DNA from: Bacteroidota bacterium
GTDB taxonomy: Bacteria > Bacteroidota > Bacteroidia > Flavobacteriales > Weeksellaceae
NCBI GenBank assembly: GCA_018902795.1
Contig: JAHIQD010000021.1
Coordinates: 62,001 to 126,000, forward strand
Direction of reading: 5' to 3'
Length of the DNA: 64,000 bases
The notes under the pieces: model-generated
What the model was told of the DNA's origin: nothing
The model's database searches: none
Seen by the model: the letters and a program-made list of their open reading frames with translations, nothing else
Shown here: in pieces, positions 17,063 through 26,589 of the stretch
How the letters are laid out: each line of letters begins with the position of its first letter
Numbering within the stretch: the stretch's first letter is position 1
Made by a program: the position numbers and the translations under genes

Positions 17063-18373
17063 TTATTCTACCGTTTTCCGGCCAATTGATTTATAATAAA
17101 ATCCTGAGTTTTCTACCTGTTCCAGTGCAAACATATTTCTACCGTCGAAAATGGCTTTGTTGTTCATTTTCTCTGCCATCAGATTAAAATTGGGATTCTT
17201 AAACTCGCTCCATTCTGTAGCGATTAAAAGACAGTCCGCATTTTCAAGCGCTGAATACATATCCTGGGCATAAGAAATTTGGTCGCCTAAAATTCTTCTC
17301 ACATTTTCTTCTGCAATAGAATCGTAAGCGGTAATGGTTGCGCCTTTTTCCAATAAAACTTTAATATTGTCCAATGAAGATGCTTCCCTGATGTCGTCGG
17401 TGTTTGCTTTAAAAGCCAATCCCCACAAAGCAATTTTTTTACCCTGAATATTGCCACCAAAATAATTTTCAATTTCTGAAACGAGAATAACTTTCTGAGC
17501 CTGATTCACATTTTCGGTGGCTTCAAGAATCTGAAAATCAAAATTTTCCTGCTTTCCGGATTTAATTAAAGCTTTCACGTCTTTCGGAAAACAACTTCCT
17601 CCGTAACCAATTCCGGGGAACAGAAAACGGTGACCAATCCGGTCATCAGAACCCATTCCAAGTCTTACTTTATCTACATCGGCGCCTACTTTTTCGCAGT
17701 AGTTTGCAATTTCGTTCATGAAAGTGATTTTCACGGCGAGAAATGAATTGGCTGCGTATTTGGTGAGTTCCGATGATTTTTCATCCATGAAAATAATAGG
17801 AATTCCGGTGTTGGTAAAAGGCTGATAAATCTTGGCCATAATTTCTTTGGCTCTTTCAGATTCGCTTCCTACCACCACTCTTGCAGGATTCATCGAGTCT
17901 TCAACGGCGAAACCTTCGCGCAAAAATTCAGGATTAGAAACCACATCAAAAGGAATCTGTGTTTTCGCGGAAATCGTTGCGCTCACCGTATCGGCAGTTC
18001 CTACAGGAACCGTAGATTTGTTAACGATCACTTTATATTCAGTCATCAGTTCACCAATATTGGTGGCAACGTTCAGCACATAGGATAAATCTGCAGAGCC
18101 ATCTTCTCCCGGCGGAGTAGGCAGTGCAAGGTAAATCACTTCACTTTTGTCCAAAGCTTCCTTTAAATCAGTGGTAAAAAACAGTCGCTGTGCCTGGATG
18201 TTTCTTAAGAACATTTCTTCCAGTCCGGGTTCATAAATAGGAACAGTGCCCTGTTTCATGGCTTCCACTTTTTTTGCGTCGATATCCACGCAGTAAACTG
18301 TGTTTCCCAATTCTGCCAAAGTAGTTCCTGTAACCAGACCTACGTAACCTGTCCCAACTATAGTGATATTCAA
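17063..18373 (-). CDS. ugd: UDP-glucose 6-dehydrogenase
   Basis: The start is the TTG at 18373-18371 (MNITIVGTGYVGLVTG, 436 residues). A longer frame to 18436 would begin upstream of the predicted promoter box at 18398-18405. The NAD-binding loop GTGYVG is at residues 7-12, the second strand ends in VDID, and the catalytic cysteine is Cys261 in GYGGSCFPKD. KYAANSFLAVKITFMNE and GLAFKANTDDIREA are also family signatures. It oxidises UDP-glucose to UDP-glucuronate with two NAD+, supplying uronic acid for the polymer. It is the first gene of the leftward polysaccharide transcript and lies divergently to rimP. Confidence 0.93.
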   Translation of the reverse strand: MNITIVGTGYVGLVTGTTLAELGNTVYCVDIDAKKVEAMKQGTVPIYEPGLEEMFLRNIQAQRLFFTTDLKEALDKSEVIYLALPTPPGEDGSADLSYVLNVATNIGELMTEYKVIVNKSTVPVGTADTVSATISAKTQIPFDVVSNPEFLREGFAVEDSMNPARVVVGSESERAKEIMAKIYQPFTNTGIPIIFMDEKSSELTKYAANSFLAVKITFMNEIANYCEKVGADVDKVRLGMGSDDRIGHRFLFPGIGYGGSCFPKDVKALIKSGKQENFDFQILEATENVNQAQKVILVSEIENYFGGNIQGKKIALWGLAFKANTDDIREASSLDNIKVLLEKGATITAYDSIAEENVRRILGDQISYAQDMYSALENADCLLIATEWSEFKNPNFNLMAEKMNNKAIFDGRNMFALEQVENSGFYYKSIGRKTVE

Positions 18374-18397
18374 AATTCTGAGTTTTATAAATCTGTG

Positions 18398-18405
18398 CAA
18401 ATATA
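18398..18405 (-). promoter_or_regulatory. Putative -7 box of the ugd/polysaccharide transcript
   Basis: The minus strand reads TATATTTG (TAnnTTTG), 24 bp upstream of the TTG start of ugd. No clear TTTG stands 19 nt upstream. This would give a very short leader and drive the leftward operon, back-to-back with the rimP promoter. Confidence 0.5.
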
Positions 18406-18456
18406 AATAAATTACAGCTTGTTGCCTGATTTTCAATAATTGATTATTGCATGTAT

Positions 18457-18487
18457 TTTGCAGTTTTATTTAAAAGATGTATATTTG
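18457..18487 (+). promoter_or_regulatory. rimP-nusA-infB promoter
   Basis: TTTG at 18457-18460, a 19-nt spacer and TATATTTG at 18480-18487 match the Bacteroidota vegetative promoter (TTTG, about 19 nt, TAnnTTTG) exactly. Transcription should start around 18495, about 63 nt before the rimP ATG. The box excludes translation from the ATG at 18477, which lies inside it. Confidence 0.75.
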
Positions 18488-18509
18488 CATCGGATTTACG
18501 GAAAACAAT

Positions 18510-18539
18510 GAAAAGGCCTTCGCAAGAATGCCTTTTTTC
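18510..18539 (+). terminator. Attenuator-like hairpin in the rimP leader
   Basis: GAAAAGGC (18510-18517) can pair with GCCTTTTTTC (18530-18539) across a 12-nt loop, and a run of six T follows the GCC. It lies downstream of the predicted start of transcription and upstream of the rimP ATG at 18558. It therefore looks like an intrinsic terminator inside the leader. The stem is short and A/T-rich at its base, so the termination strength is uncertain. Confidence 0.4.
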
Positions 18540-18557
18540 GTAACTCAAATTAAGAAT

Positions 18558-19025
18558 ATGGAATTTAGAAAAAGAATAGAAGAGCTGCTTAATCAGTTTT
18601 TAGAGGAAAGAGAGGATTTATTTCTGACCGATCTGAAGTTTTCATCAGGCGACGATATCACCGTTATATTGGATGGTGACAGCGGAGTTACTTTGCAGGA
18701 CTGTCTGGATGCAAGCCGCGCAATCGAATTTAATATGGATCGTGAAGAGCACGATTTTTCTCTTCAGGTGATGAGTGCCGGTCTCAGCGAACCACTTGTT
18801 ACTCCAAGGCAGTTCAATAAAAATATCGGCCGCGAACTGGATATTTTACTTACCGATTCCACCCATATTGAAGGCGAACTCGCAAAAGTGGAAGAAGACA
18901 AAATTACTTTGGTTTTGAAATACAGAAAACCGAAAGAAGTAGGCAAAGGAAAAGTAGATGTAGTAGAAGAAAAAGAAATTCCTTATACAGACATCAAGAA
19001 AGCACTTGTTGCTATAAAATTTTAA
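18558..19025 (+). CDS. rimP: Ribosome maturation factor RimP
   Basis: The chosen start is ATG at 18558 (MEFRKRIEELLNQF, 155 residues). The longer frame from 18477 begins inside the promoter. The segment DITVILDGDSGVTLQDCLDASRAIEFNMD is the conserved RimP N-terminal domain (normally V-x-I-D-x-x-G-V-x-L-x-D-C), and the sequence FSLQVMSAGLSEPLVTPRQFNKNIGRELDI follows the family pattern S-P-G-L-x-x-P-L. The canonical S-P-G is S-A-G here. RimP assists 30S subunit maturation in the cytoplasm. It precedes nusA and infB, the conserved bacterial order. Confidence 0.92.
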   Translation: MEFRKRIEELLNQFLEEREDLFLTDLKFSSGDDITVILDGDSGVTLQDCLDASRAIEFNMDREEHDFSLQVMSAGLSEPLVTPRQFNKNIGRELDILLTDSTHIEGELAKVEEDKITLVLKYRKPKEVGKGKVDVVEEKEIPYTDIKKALVAIKF

Positions 19026-19153
19026 ATAAGACTGGTAATCATTTTCAGATTATCATTGATCAAAAGAATATTAAATAAATTTTAGTTTAAGGGTTTGGTA
19101 TCTTTAAACTTCTCCCGGATTAATTTGGGATATTAAAAACAAAACATGATATA

Positions 19154-20401
19154 ATGGACGGTTTAGCATTGATTGAAGCATTTGGCGATTTCAAAGAAGA
19201 TAAAAACATCAGCAAGATTGATCTGATGGCGATTATTGAAGATTCATTGAAAACTTTATTAAGAAAAAGATTTGATTCTGATGATCACTTTGATGTTATC
19301 GTAAACCCTGATAAAGGAGATTTTCAGATATTTTTAAATAAAACCATCGTTGAAGACGAAATGTCCGAAGACGACGATTTGGAAATTGAAATTTCTGAGG
19401 CAAAAAAGATTGACCCTACTTTCGAAGTAGGCGAAGATTTCACTGTTGAGATCCCGATTGAGAAGTTAGGAAGAAGAAGCATTCTTACCCTGAAACAAAT
19501 TTTGGCCACAAAACTTCAGGAGCATAACAATGCAATGCTGTATGAAGAGTTCAAGGATAAAATTGGCGAGATCGTTGTAGGAGAAGTCCACCACATCCGT
19601 CACAAACACGTGATTTTGCTGGACGATGAGGATAATGAATTTATTCTTCCGAAGGAAAATCAGATCCCGTCCGATTTCTTCAAAAAAGGAGAAAATGTAA
19701 GAGCAATTGTGGAAAGTGTTGATTTTAAAGGATCAAAACCACAGATTATCGTTTCAAGAACAGCTCCGAAATTTTTGGAGAAACTTCTCGAACTTGAGAT
19801 TCCTGAAATCCAGGACGGAACCATTATTCTTAAAAAAGTAGTGAGAATCCCGGGTGAAAAAGCGAAGATCGCTGTAGATGCTTATGACGACAGAATTGAT
19901 CCTGTCGGAGCTTGTGTCGGAGTAAAAGGATCAAGAATTCACGGTGTTGTCCGTGAACTGAAAAATGAAAATATTGACGTGATTCAGTGGTCGAAAAACC
20001 CTGAAATCATGGTGAAGAGAGCTTTGGGAAATATCACCATCAATAAAATTGAAATCAATACCGAAACCCAGTACGCCATGGTGTACACGCCGGTTGAAGA
20101 GATTTCAAGAGTGATCGGTAAGCAGGGACAGAACATCAGATTGGCTTCCTGGTTGAGCGGATATGAGATTGACGTTTACAGAGAATCCAATGAAGATGAC
20201 GATGTTGAACTGAAAGAATTTGCAGGTAGCGAAGCCGGAGATATCGAAGAATGGATTATCGCTGAATTCGAAAAAGTAGGTCTTACTACTGCAAAAAGTA
20301 TTTTAGACAAAGAAACAGACGCACTTTTGAAAATGGTTGATTTGGAAGAAGAAACTATTGAAGAAGTTAAACAGATTTTGAAGGAGGAATTCGAAGACTA
20401 A
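19154..20401 (+). CDS. nusA: Transcription termination/antitermination factor NusA
   Basis: The 415-residue protein has the NusA order: an N-terminal RNA-polymerase-binding domain (MDGLALIEAFGDFKEDKNISK to about residue 125), an S1 domain (IGEIVVGEVHHIRHKHVILLDD, about 137-200) and two KH domains, with DPVGACVGVKGSRIHGVVRELKNENIDVI and EEISRVIGKQGQNIRLASWLSGYEIDV carrying the GxxG loops. The tail of about 45 acidic residues replaces the longer acidic repeats of the enterobacterial protein. NusA binds RNA polymerase and nascent RNA to modulate pausing and termination. It lies 128 bp after rimP and 72 bp before infB. Confidence 0.95.
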   Translation: MDGLALIEAFGDFKEDKNISKIDLMAIIEDSLKTLLRKRFDSDDHFDVIVNPDKGDFQIFLNKTIVEDEMSEDDDLEIEISEAKKIDPTFEVGEDFTVEIPIEKLGRRSILTLKQILATKLQEHNNAMLYEEFKDKIGEIVVGEVHHIRHKHVILLDDEDNEFILPKENQIPSDFFKKGENVRAIVESVDFKGSKPQIIVSRTAPKFLEKLLELEIPEIQDGTIILKKVVRIPGEKAKIAVDAYDDRIDPVGACVGVKGSRIHGVVRELKNENIDVIQWSKNPEIMVKRALGNITINKIEINTETQYAMVYTPVEEISRVIGKQGQNIRLASWLSGYEIDVYRESNEDDDVELKEFAGSEAGDIEEWIIAEFEKVGLTTAKSILDKETDALLKMVDLEEETIEEVKQILKEEFED

Positions 20402-20473
20402 TCCTTAAAAATATATACATTAAAGGAAAAGAGTTAACTTTACCGAAAATTAAAATAAAAGTATAAATTATAC

Positions 20474-23344
20474 ATGCCCAAAATTAGATTAAACAAAGCG
20501 GTTAAGGAATTTAATATTTCGATGACAAGACTGGTAGAATTTCTTCAGTCCAAAGGAATCGAGGTAGAAAGCAATCCGAACGCTCAATTGGAAGAATCGG
20601 CATATTCTGCATTGGAAGCTGAGTTCGCCAAAGATGGTGAACAGAGAAAAGCTTCTCATGAGGTAGTGATGATTAAAGTTCCGGAAGAAAAACTGGAAAT
20701 TGAACCTTCAAAACCTGAGGTAATAAGAGCCAAAGCAAGCCTGAGACCTGAAACAAAAGTTTTGGGCAAGATAGATCTTGACCCGAAAAAACCTGAAGTT
20801 CAGGAGGAAGTAAAGCCGGAACCGGCACCAAAAGTAGAAACACCAGCTGCGGAAGTTGTAGAAGCACCGGTAACACTTTCTACACCGGAAAGACAGGAAT
20901 TTAAGGTTTTGGATAAGATTGATCTTTCCCAGATTGAAGGCAACAAGCCGAAGTCTGCTAAAAAAGATCAGCCTAAAAAAGAGGAAGAAAATCCTGCTCC
21001 TAAAGCAGAAGAAACTCCTGCTCCGAAAGTTGATGCTCCGGCACCCGTTGCTGAGGCGCCTGCTGCAGTTACTGAAGCACCTGCTGCTGAAGCTGGATCC
21101 GATAAAATTGAAACAGTTTATCAAAAATTGGAAGGGGTTAAGATTTTAAAGCAAACCGTTGACCTTTCTCAGTTCAATAAGCCCAAGCCTCAGGGCGGAG
21201 CCAACAGCGCTGCTGCTAAAAAGAAAAGAAAGCGTATTGAAAAACCGAATGCTCCGGGAACTAATGCTCCGGGTCAGGGTACTCAAGGAAACCGTCCTCC
21301 AGGACAGGGCGGAAACCGTCCTCCAGGACAAGGAGGAAACCGTCCGGGCCAGGGAGGAAACCGTCCTGGTTATCAGGGAGGAGGAAATGCCGGAAAAGGC
21401 GGAAGCAGAAGAGGAGCACCTACTATGCCTGTTGAGTTAACTGATGAGCAGGTAAAAAATCAGATTAAAGAAACTTTAGAAAAACTTACCAGCAAGGGAG
21501 GTAAAAATAAAGGAGCTAAATACAGAAAAGAGAAAAGAGTTTACAGAAGAGAGCAGGATGAACTCCAACAGGAAATTGATGCAGCTGACAGAACTTTAAA
21601 GGTAACGGAATTCATTACCGTTGGAGAGTTGGCGAGCTTAATGAACGTAAGCCCAACAGAAGTAATTTCTGCATGTTTCTCTTTAGGCGTTATGGTAACA
21701 ATGAATCAGCGTTTAGAAGCTGATACTTTATTACTCGTAGCTGACGAATTTGGATATAAAATTGAATTTTCTGATGCTGATCTTGAAGAATCAGCGATCG
21801 AGGAAGATACCGATACAGCAGAAGATTTATTACCGCGTGCACCAATCGTTACCGTAATGGGACACGTTTACCACGGTAAAACTTCCTTACTCGATTATAT
21901 CAGAAAAACCAACGTAATTGCCGGTGAATCCGGAGGAATTACCCAGCACATTGGTGCTTATAACGTGAAACTCGAAAACGGTCAGAGAATTACATTCCTT
22001 GATACACCGGGTCACGAAGCATTTACCGCAATGAGAGCCAGGGGTGCACAGATTACCGATATCGCAATTATTGTAATTGCAGCGGATGATGATGTGATGC
22101 CTCAGACGAAAGAAGCGATTTCCCACGCACAGGCAGCGGGAGTTCCGATGATCATCGCGTTAAACAAAGTGGACAAACCGAACTCGAATCCTGATAATAT
22201 CCGCCAGCAGCTTTCTGCAATGAATGTTCTGGTAGAAGAATGGGGAGGTAATGTTCAGTGTCAGGAAGTTTCTGCGAAATTCGGTAACAATATGGATGCT
22301 TTACTGGAGAAAGTATTGCTTCAGGCAGAAATGTTGGAATTAAAAGCCAATCCCAATAAAAATGCTCAGGGAGTTGTGATCGAAGCTTCTTTGGATAAAG
22401 GAAGAGGATACATTTCTACAATCCTTGTTCAGAGCGGAACTCTTAAAGTAGGAGATTACATTCTTGCCGGAAAAAATCACGGTAAGGTGAAAGCAATGCT
22501 TGATGAAAGAGGGAAACCAATGGAGACTGCGGGTCCTTCCATTCCGGTTACCATTCTTGGTCTTGACGGCGCACCTACCGCGGGAGACAAATTCAGAGTT
22601 TTTGAAGATGAAAGAGAAGCGAAAACAATCGCTACCAAACGTGAGCAGTTACAGAGAGAGCAATCGATCAGAACTAAAAAACACCTTACGCTGGATGAAC
22701 TGGGCAGACGTATTGCTCTTGGAGATTTCAAAGAACTTAACATTATCCTTAAAGGTGACGTGGACGGTTCCGTGGAGGCGCTTTCTGATCAGTTACAAAG
22801 ACTTTCAACCGAAGAAATCAGCATCAATATTATTCATAAAGGAGTTGGTCAGATTACCGAATCCGACGTACTTCTGGCAGCGGCATCCGATGCGATTATG
22901 ATTGGATTTAACGTAAGAGCTGGTGTCAATGCAAAAGATCTTGCAGACAAAGAAGAAATCGAGATCAGAACTTACTCAATTATCTATAAGGCAATCGATG
23001 AAGTGAAAGAAGCGATGGAAGGAATGCTTTCTCCGGAAATTCAGGAGCAGGTGATCGGTAATGTAGAAATACGTGAAACCTTTAAAATTACCAAAGTCGG
23101 TACTATTGCAGGCTGTATGGTTCTTACCGGAAAAGTGACCCGAAATTCAAAAATCCGATTACTGCGTGACGGTATCGTGAAGTTTGACGGAGAGCTTGAA
23201 AGTTTAAAACGTTTCAAGGACGACGTAAAAGAAGTTACGAAAGGATATGAATGTGGACTGAACATTAAAGGATACAACGATATTGAAGTTGGGGACATCC
23301 TGGAAGTGTATGAAGAAGTTGCTGTAAAAAAGAAACTGAAGTAA
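20474..23344 (+). CDS. infB: Translation initiation factor IF-2
   Basis: A 956-residue protein. The N-terminal IF2 domain (MPKIRLNKAVKEFNISMTRL) is followed by a long Ala/Pro/Lys/Glu linker and a Gly-rich block around residues 265-315. The second IF2_N domain and the GTPase domain come next, from about residue 455: G1 at 463-470, DTPGHEAF (G3), NKVDKPN (G4). The C-terminal domains II, III and IV end at KKLK. IF2 places initiator tRNA on the 30S subunit and promotes subunit joining. The G1 motif reads GHVYHGKT, with Tyr466 where Asp is expected. A strong terminator follows the gene. Confidence 0.95.
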   Translation: MPKIRLNKAVKEFNISMTRLVEFLQSKGIEVESNPNAQLEESAYSALEAEFAKDGEQRKASHEVVMIKVPEEKLEIEPSKPEVIRAKASLRPETKVLGKIDLDPKKPEVQEEVKPEPAPKVETPAAEVVEAPVTLSTPERQEFKVLDKIDLSQIEGNKPKSAKKDQPKKEEENPAPKAEETPAPKVDAPAPVAEAPAAVTEAPAAEAGSDKIETVYQKLEGVKILKQTVDLSQFNKPKPQGGANSAAAKKKRKRIEKPNAPGTNAPGQGTQGNRPPGQGGNRPPGQGGNRPGQGGNRPGYQGGGNAGKGGSRRGAPTMPVELTDEQVKNQIKETLEKLTSKGGKNKGAKYRKEKRVYRREQDELQQEIDAADRTLKVTEFITVGELASLMNVSPTEVISACFSLGVMVTMNQRLEADTLLLVADEFGYKIEFSDADLEESAIEEDTDTAEDLLPRAPIVTVMGHVYHGKTSLLDYIRKTNVIAGESGGITQHIGAYNVKLENGQRITFLDTPGHEAFTAMRARGAQITDIAIIVIAADDDVMPQTKEAISHAQAAGVPMIIALNKVDKPNSNPDNIRQQLSAMNVLVEEWGGNVQCQEVSAKFGNNMDALLEKVLLQAEMLELKANPNKNAQGVVIEASLDKGRGYISTILVQSGTLKVGDYILAGKNHGKVKAMLDERGKPMETAGPSIPVTILGLDGAPTAGDKFRVFEDEREAKTIATKREQLQREQSIRTKKHLTLDELGRRIALGDFKELNIILKGDVDGSVEALSDQLQRLSTEEISINIIHKGVGQITESDVLLAAASDAIMIGFNVRAGVNAKDLADKEEIEIRTYSIIYKAIDEVKEAMEGMLSPEIQEQVIGNVEIRETFKITKVGTIAGCMVLTGKVTRNSKIRLLRDGIVKFDGELESLKRFKDDVKEVTKGYECGLNIKGYNDIEVGDILEVYEEVAVKKKLK
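21290..21390 (+). repeat. Gly/Arg/Pro-rich tandem repeat within infB
   Basis: The linker of IF2 encodes imperfect repeats of RPPGQGGN, RPGQGGN and RPGYQGGGN. At DNA level the units share CGTCC, then TCCAGGACA or GGGCCAGG, then GGAGGAAAC. The in-frame units look like slippage expansion in an unstructured linker. Such stretches vary in length between strains. Confidence 0.6.
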
Positions 23345-23363
23345 AAAATCCTTCTATATATTA

Positions 23364-23392
23364 AAAAAACCTGCTTTTTGCAGGTTTTTTTT
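23364..23392 (+). terminator. Intrinsic terminator after infB
   Basis: AAAAAACCTGC pairs with GCAGGTTTTTT around a short T-rich loop and runs into a T tract ending at 23392. It ends the rimP-nusA-infB transcript. The remaining gap to susC (23393-23633) holds the susC promoter and nothing else recognisable. Confidence 0.85.
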
Positions 23393-23574
23393 GTTAGCGC
23401 TAAATATTGAAATAAAAAAAAGTGAAGAAAAATCAAAATATTTTATTTTGACCTTTTCGAGGCTTTTGGTAATGAAAAGGAAATTTATTTAAACAATTGT
23501 TTAGTTAACCTTATCGCCCTCTCGAAAACCTTATGAATAATGCATTTCTCCGTTTTTCGGAAAGCCGTTATGGG

Positions 23575-23606
23575 TTTGTTATTGTTAAATTTAATTAACA
23601 TATTTG
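23575..23606 (+). promoter_or_regulatory. Promoter and inverted repeat of the first susCD operon
   Basis: TTTG (23575-23578), 20 nt, CATATTTG (23599-23606): a near-consensus Bacteroidota promoter. The spacer holds TGTTAA-N6-TTAACA (23583-23600), which could be an operator. The same arrangement occurs before both other susC genes. Confidence 0.65.
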
Positions 23607-23633
23607 TGCTGATAATATTAAAAAAGTGTTAAT

Positions 23634-26558
23634 ATGAATGTAAAGTTAAAAGTTTTAACTGCAGGAGTTTTGTTTTTTACAGGACAGGCAGTTATGGCGC
23701 AAAAAGATTCGCTGAAAACGAAAAATATTGATGAGGTAGTTGTGGTAGCTTTTGGTAAGCAGAAGAAGGAAGCGATAACCGGGTCGGTTACTACTATCGA
23801 CAACAAGGTTATTGCAACCCAGCAAGCGCCCAGCATTACTTCGGCTCTTCAGGGTACAGCTGTTGGTGTAAATATTATTACATCAGGAGGTCAGCCGGGG
23901 GACAATCCATCAATTTATATTAGAGGGGTTGGGTCTATCAACTCCAGTACTCAACCGCTAATCATTTTAGATGGTTCTCCATTTAATGGGAATATCAACA
24001 ATATTTCTCAGGATCAGGTGGAATCAATGACTGTACTTAAAGATGCAGGTGCAACTGCACTTTATGGTTCCAGAGCGTCCAATGGTGTAATTATTATCAC
24101 AACCAAAAAGGGAAGATTAAACGCTGCCCCGCAAGCTACAATGACTTCATTAATTGGTATTGGTATGCCGGCCGTGGAATTGCATGAAACTTTAGGTGCT
24201 GCGGATTATATGAAATATTCCTGGCAGGCTATAAAAAATGCCAAAAAAGCTGCAGGTGATGCTAATCCAGGTCAGGCTGCTACCAATACATTAATTGGAA
24301 GTTTAGGATACAATCCCTACAACGTAGACAAGCCAATTGATGCTAACGGTAATTTAGTAGCTGGTGCCAATTTAATGTGGGATACAGATTGGGAAAAAGA
24401 AATTTTAAATAAAGCAGCATTCAAACAGGAGCACAGATTCAACATCAGTGGTGGAGATGCTAAAACCACCTATTTCCTTGCAGCAGATTATTTAGATATG
24501 AGCGGTTCTGTTAAAACTTCTCAATTTGAACGTACCGGTGTAAGATTAAACCTTGAATCAAAAGTTAAGGATTATTTGAAAGTGGGACTGAACTCATCCT
24601 TCAGTGGATCAACCTCAAGTTTACCTATCCAGTCTGGAAATACATACGGAAGTTCCATTCAGTGGATTTATAGTATGGCCAATATCTATCCTATTTATAG
24701 AAGAGATGTTAATGGTGGTTTAATTAAGGATGGTTTTGGTAATAATATTTATGATTATGGTGCTAATGGTGCGGCTTTCTTAAACTCACAACGTCCGTTG
24801 TTTGAAAATGAAAATGCTGTAGGTGCACTATATAACAACTATGACAATGTAAAGAGAACAAACTTTGTTGTAAATGGTTTCGGTGAAATTGATTTTACAA
24901 AAGATTTGTCTTTCAGATCTCAGCTTTCTTACGAGCAATTTATCTTTGATGAAAAAGCGTATGATAACTACGCTGTTGGAGCAGCAGCTTCTGTGGGAGG
25001 ACGTGTTTCTCAGATTAGAGCGCTCGGTAAAACCATTAACTTTACCAACAGCTTAAATTATGATAAGAAATTTGGTGATCATAATCTTGGTTTACAGGGT
25101 GTTTTTGAAGTATATCAGTACACGTATGATTACCTGCAGGCACAAGGCACAGGTTTCTTACCAGGAAATGATGTGTTAAATACAGCAACAACGCCTGAAA
25201 GTATCGGTGGTTATGTAAACAGAGAAAGACTGGTTCGTTATTTGGGACGTGCTACTTATAATTTCCAGAACAAGTATTTCTTAGAAGGAACATTGAGTAG
25301 TGACAGCTCTACCAAATTTTCACCTGATACCAGAAGAGGAGAATTTTACGGTTTAGGAGCTTCATGGGTTCTTTCGAAAGAGGCGTTTTTGGCAAACATT
25401 GATTATGTGAGTTTATTAAAGCTTAGAGCTTCTTACGGAGAGCTTGGTAACAATAAAATTATTAGAGACGGCGCAGAAAGTTATTTCCCGTATCAGACAT
25501 TATTCTCTGCAGGTAATAATCAGCTAGGTCAGACAGGAGTTATCCTTGATGCACCTTCGAATTATGATTTAACTTGGGAAGCGAGTGTAACTACAACAGT
25601 AGGTTTGGATTTCGGATTATTCAGAAACAGACTGACAGGTAATCTTGATTATTTCAAAAGAGAATCCAAAGATCTTATCTATTCAAGACCAACTCCTGGT
25701 TCTGTAGGAAATACTACTTATCTTGATAATATTGGCGCTATTGAAAATTACGGTTGGGAGCTTAGCTTAAGTTCAAAAAACTTTAGTACTGACAAATTCA
25801 CCTGGACTACTAATTTCAATATATCAACCTATAAAAACAGGTTAACTGAGCTTAACCAAGCTTCTTTCCAAAATGGAACAAAAAGATATGAAGTAGGAAG
25901 ATCAATCTTTGATTTTTATATTCCGGAATGGGCTGGTGTTGATGCACAGACAGGAATGGGTACGTGGTATATTAACGATGTAGACGGAACAGGAAACGTG
26001 ATTGGAAGAAAGGTTACAAGCGACTATACCCTGGCTAACCTGGCTGATAACAAAGTATATTCAGGAAGCTCAATTCCAGATTTCTTTGGAGGTTTAACCA
26101 ACTATTTCAGAGTAGGAGCTGTTGATTTGAATATCCTTTTCAATTATAGTTTCGGTAGCTACGTTTTTGATTCTACTTACCAAGGGTTAATGGCAGGCTT
26201 CTCAAGACCTGGATACCAGCAGTCAGTTGACGTAATGAACGCATGGCAAAATCCTGGGGACATCACTAACGTACCGATGAATATCCAGACTCAAAACAAC
26301 AATAATGCTACATCAACCCGATTCTTATTCAAGAACGATTATGTAAGATTAAAATCATTAACTTTAGGATATAACATCGATAAAAATATGTTAGAGCCTT
26401 TCGGAGTTAATCAGTTTAGAATTTTCGTACAGGGTGATAATGTTTGGACTTGGCAGTCGCACAAAGGTATTGATCCTGAGCAGTCTATCTCCGGAACTAC
26501 GGATAACAGGTCTTATCAGTCAAGAAACTTATCTTTAGGGGTAACAATCGGATTTTAA
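23634..26558 (+). CDS. SusC/RagA-family TonB-dependent outer-membrane protein
   Basis: A 974-residue outer-membrane importer. The N-terminal signal peptide (MNVKLKVLTAGVLFFTGQAVMAQ, cut near residue 23) is followed directly by a TonB box-like IDEVVVVAFG and then the plug domain with PSIYIRGVGSINSSTQPLIILDGSPF and VESMTVLKDAGATALYGSRASNGVIIITTKKG, which are SusC hallmarks. The rest is a beta barrel ending RNLSLGVTIGF with a terminal Phe. The carboxypeptidase-regulatory domain often found at SusC N-termini is missing. It forms the channel under the SusD lid encoded 31 bp downstream and takes up an oligomer using TonB energy. No linked enzyme shows the substrate. Confidence 0.93.
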   Translation: MNVKLKVLTAGVLFFTGQAVMAQKDSLKTKNIDEVVVVAFGKQKKEAITGSVTTIDNKVIATQQAPSITSALQGTAVGVNIITSGGQPGDNPSIYIRGVGSINSSTQPLIILDGSPFNGNINNISQDQVESMTVLKDAGATALYGSRASNGVIIITTKKGRLNAAPQATMTSLIGIGMPAVELHETLGAADYMKYSWQAIKNAKKAAGDANPGQAATNTLIGSLGYNPYNVDKPIDANGNLVAGANLMWDTDWEKEILNKAAFKQEHRFNISGGDAKTTYFLAADYLDMSGSVKTSQFERTGVRLNLESKVKDYLKVGLNSSFSGSTSSLPIQSGNTYGSSIQWIYSMANIYPIYRRDVNGGLIKDGFGNNIYDYGANGAAFLNSQRPLFENENAVGALYNNYDNVKRTNFVVNGFGEIDFTKDLSFRSQLSYEQFIFDEKAYDNYAVGAAASVGGRVSQIRALGKTINFTNSLNYDKKFGDHNLGLQGVFEVYQYTYDYLQAQGTGFLPGNDVLNTATTPESIGGYVNRERLVRYLGRATYNFQNKYFLEGTLSSDSSTKFSPDTRRGEFYGLGASWVLSKEAFLANIDYVSLLKLRASYGELGNNKIIRDGAESYFPYQTLFSAGNNQLGQTGVILDAPSNYDLTWEASVTTTVGLDFGLFRNRLTGNLDYFKRESKDLIYSRPTPGSVGNTTYLDNIGAIENYGWELSLSSKNFSTDKFTWTTNFNISTYKNRLTELNQASFQNGTKRYEVGRSIFDFYIPEWAGVDAQTGMGTWYINDVDGTGNVIGRKVTSDYTLANLADNKVYSGSSIPDFFGGLTNYFRVGAVDLNILFNYSFGSYVFDSTYQGLMAGFSRPGYQQSVDVMNAWQNPGDITNVPMNIQTQNNNNATSTRFLFKNDYVRLKSLTLGYNIDKNMLEPFGVNQFRIFVQGDNVWTWQSHKGIDPEQSISGTTDNRSYQSRNLSLGVTIGF

Positions 26559-26589
26559 CAGAATATTAATTATTAATTATATATAAAAT

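Noticed and set aside
21146..21440. CRISPR-like short repeats
   Set aside because: They are in-frame Gly-rich codon repeats of infB with no spacers of constant length.
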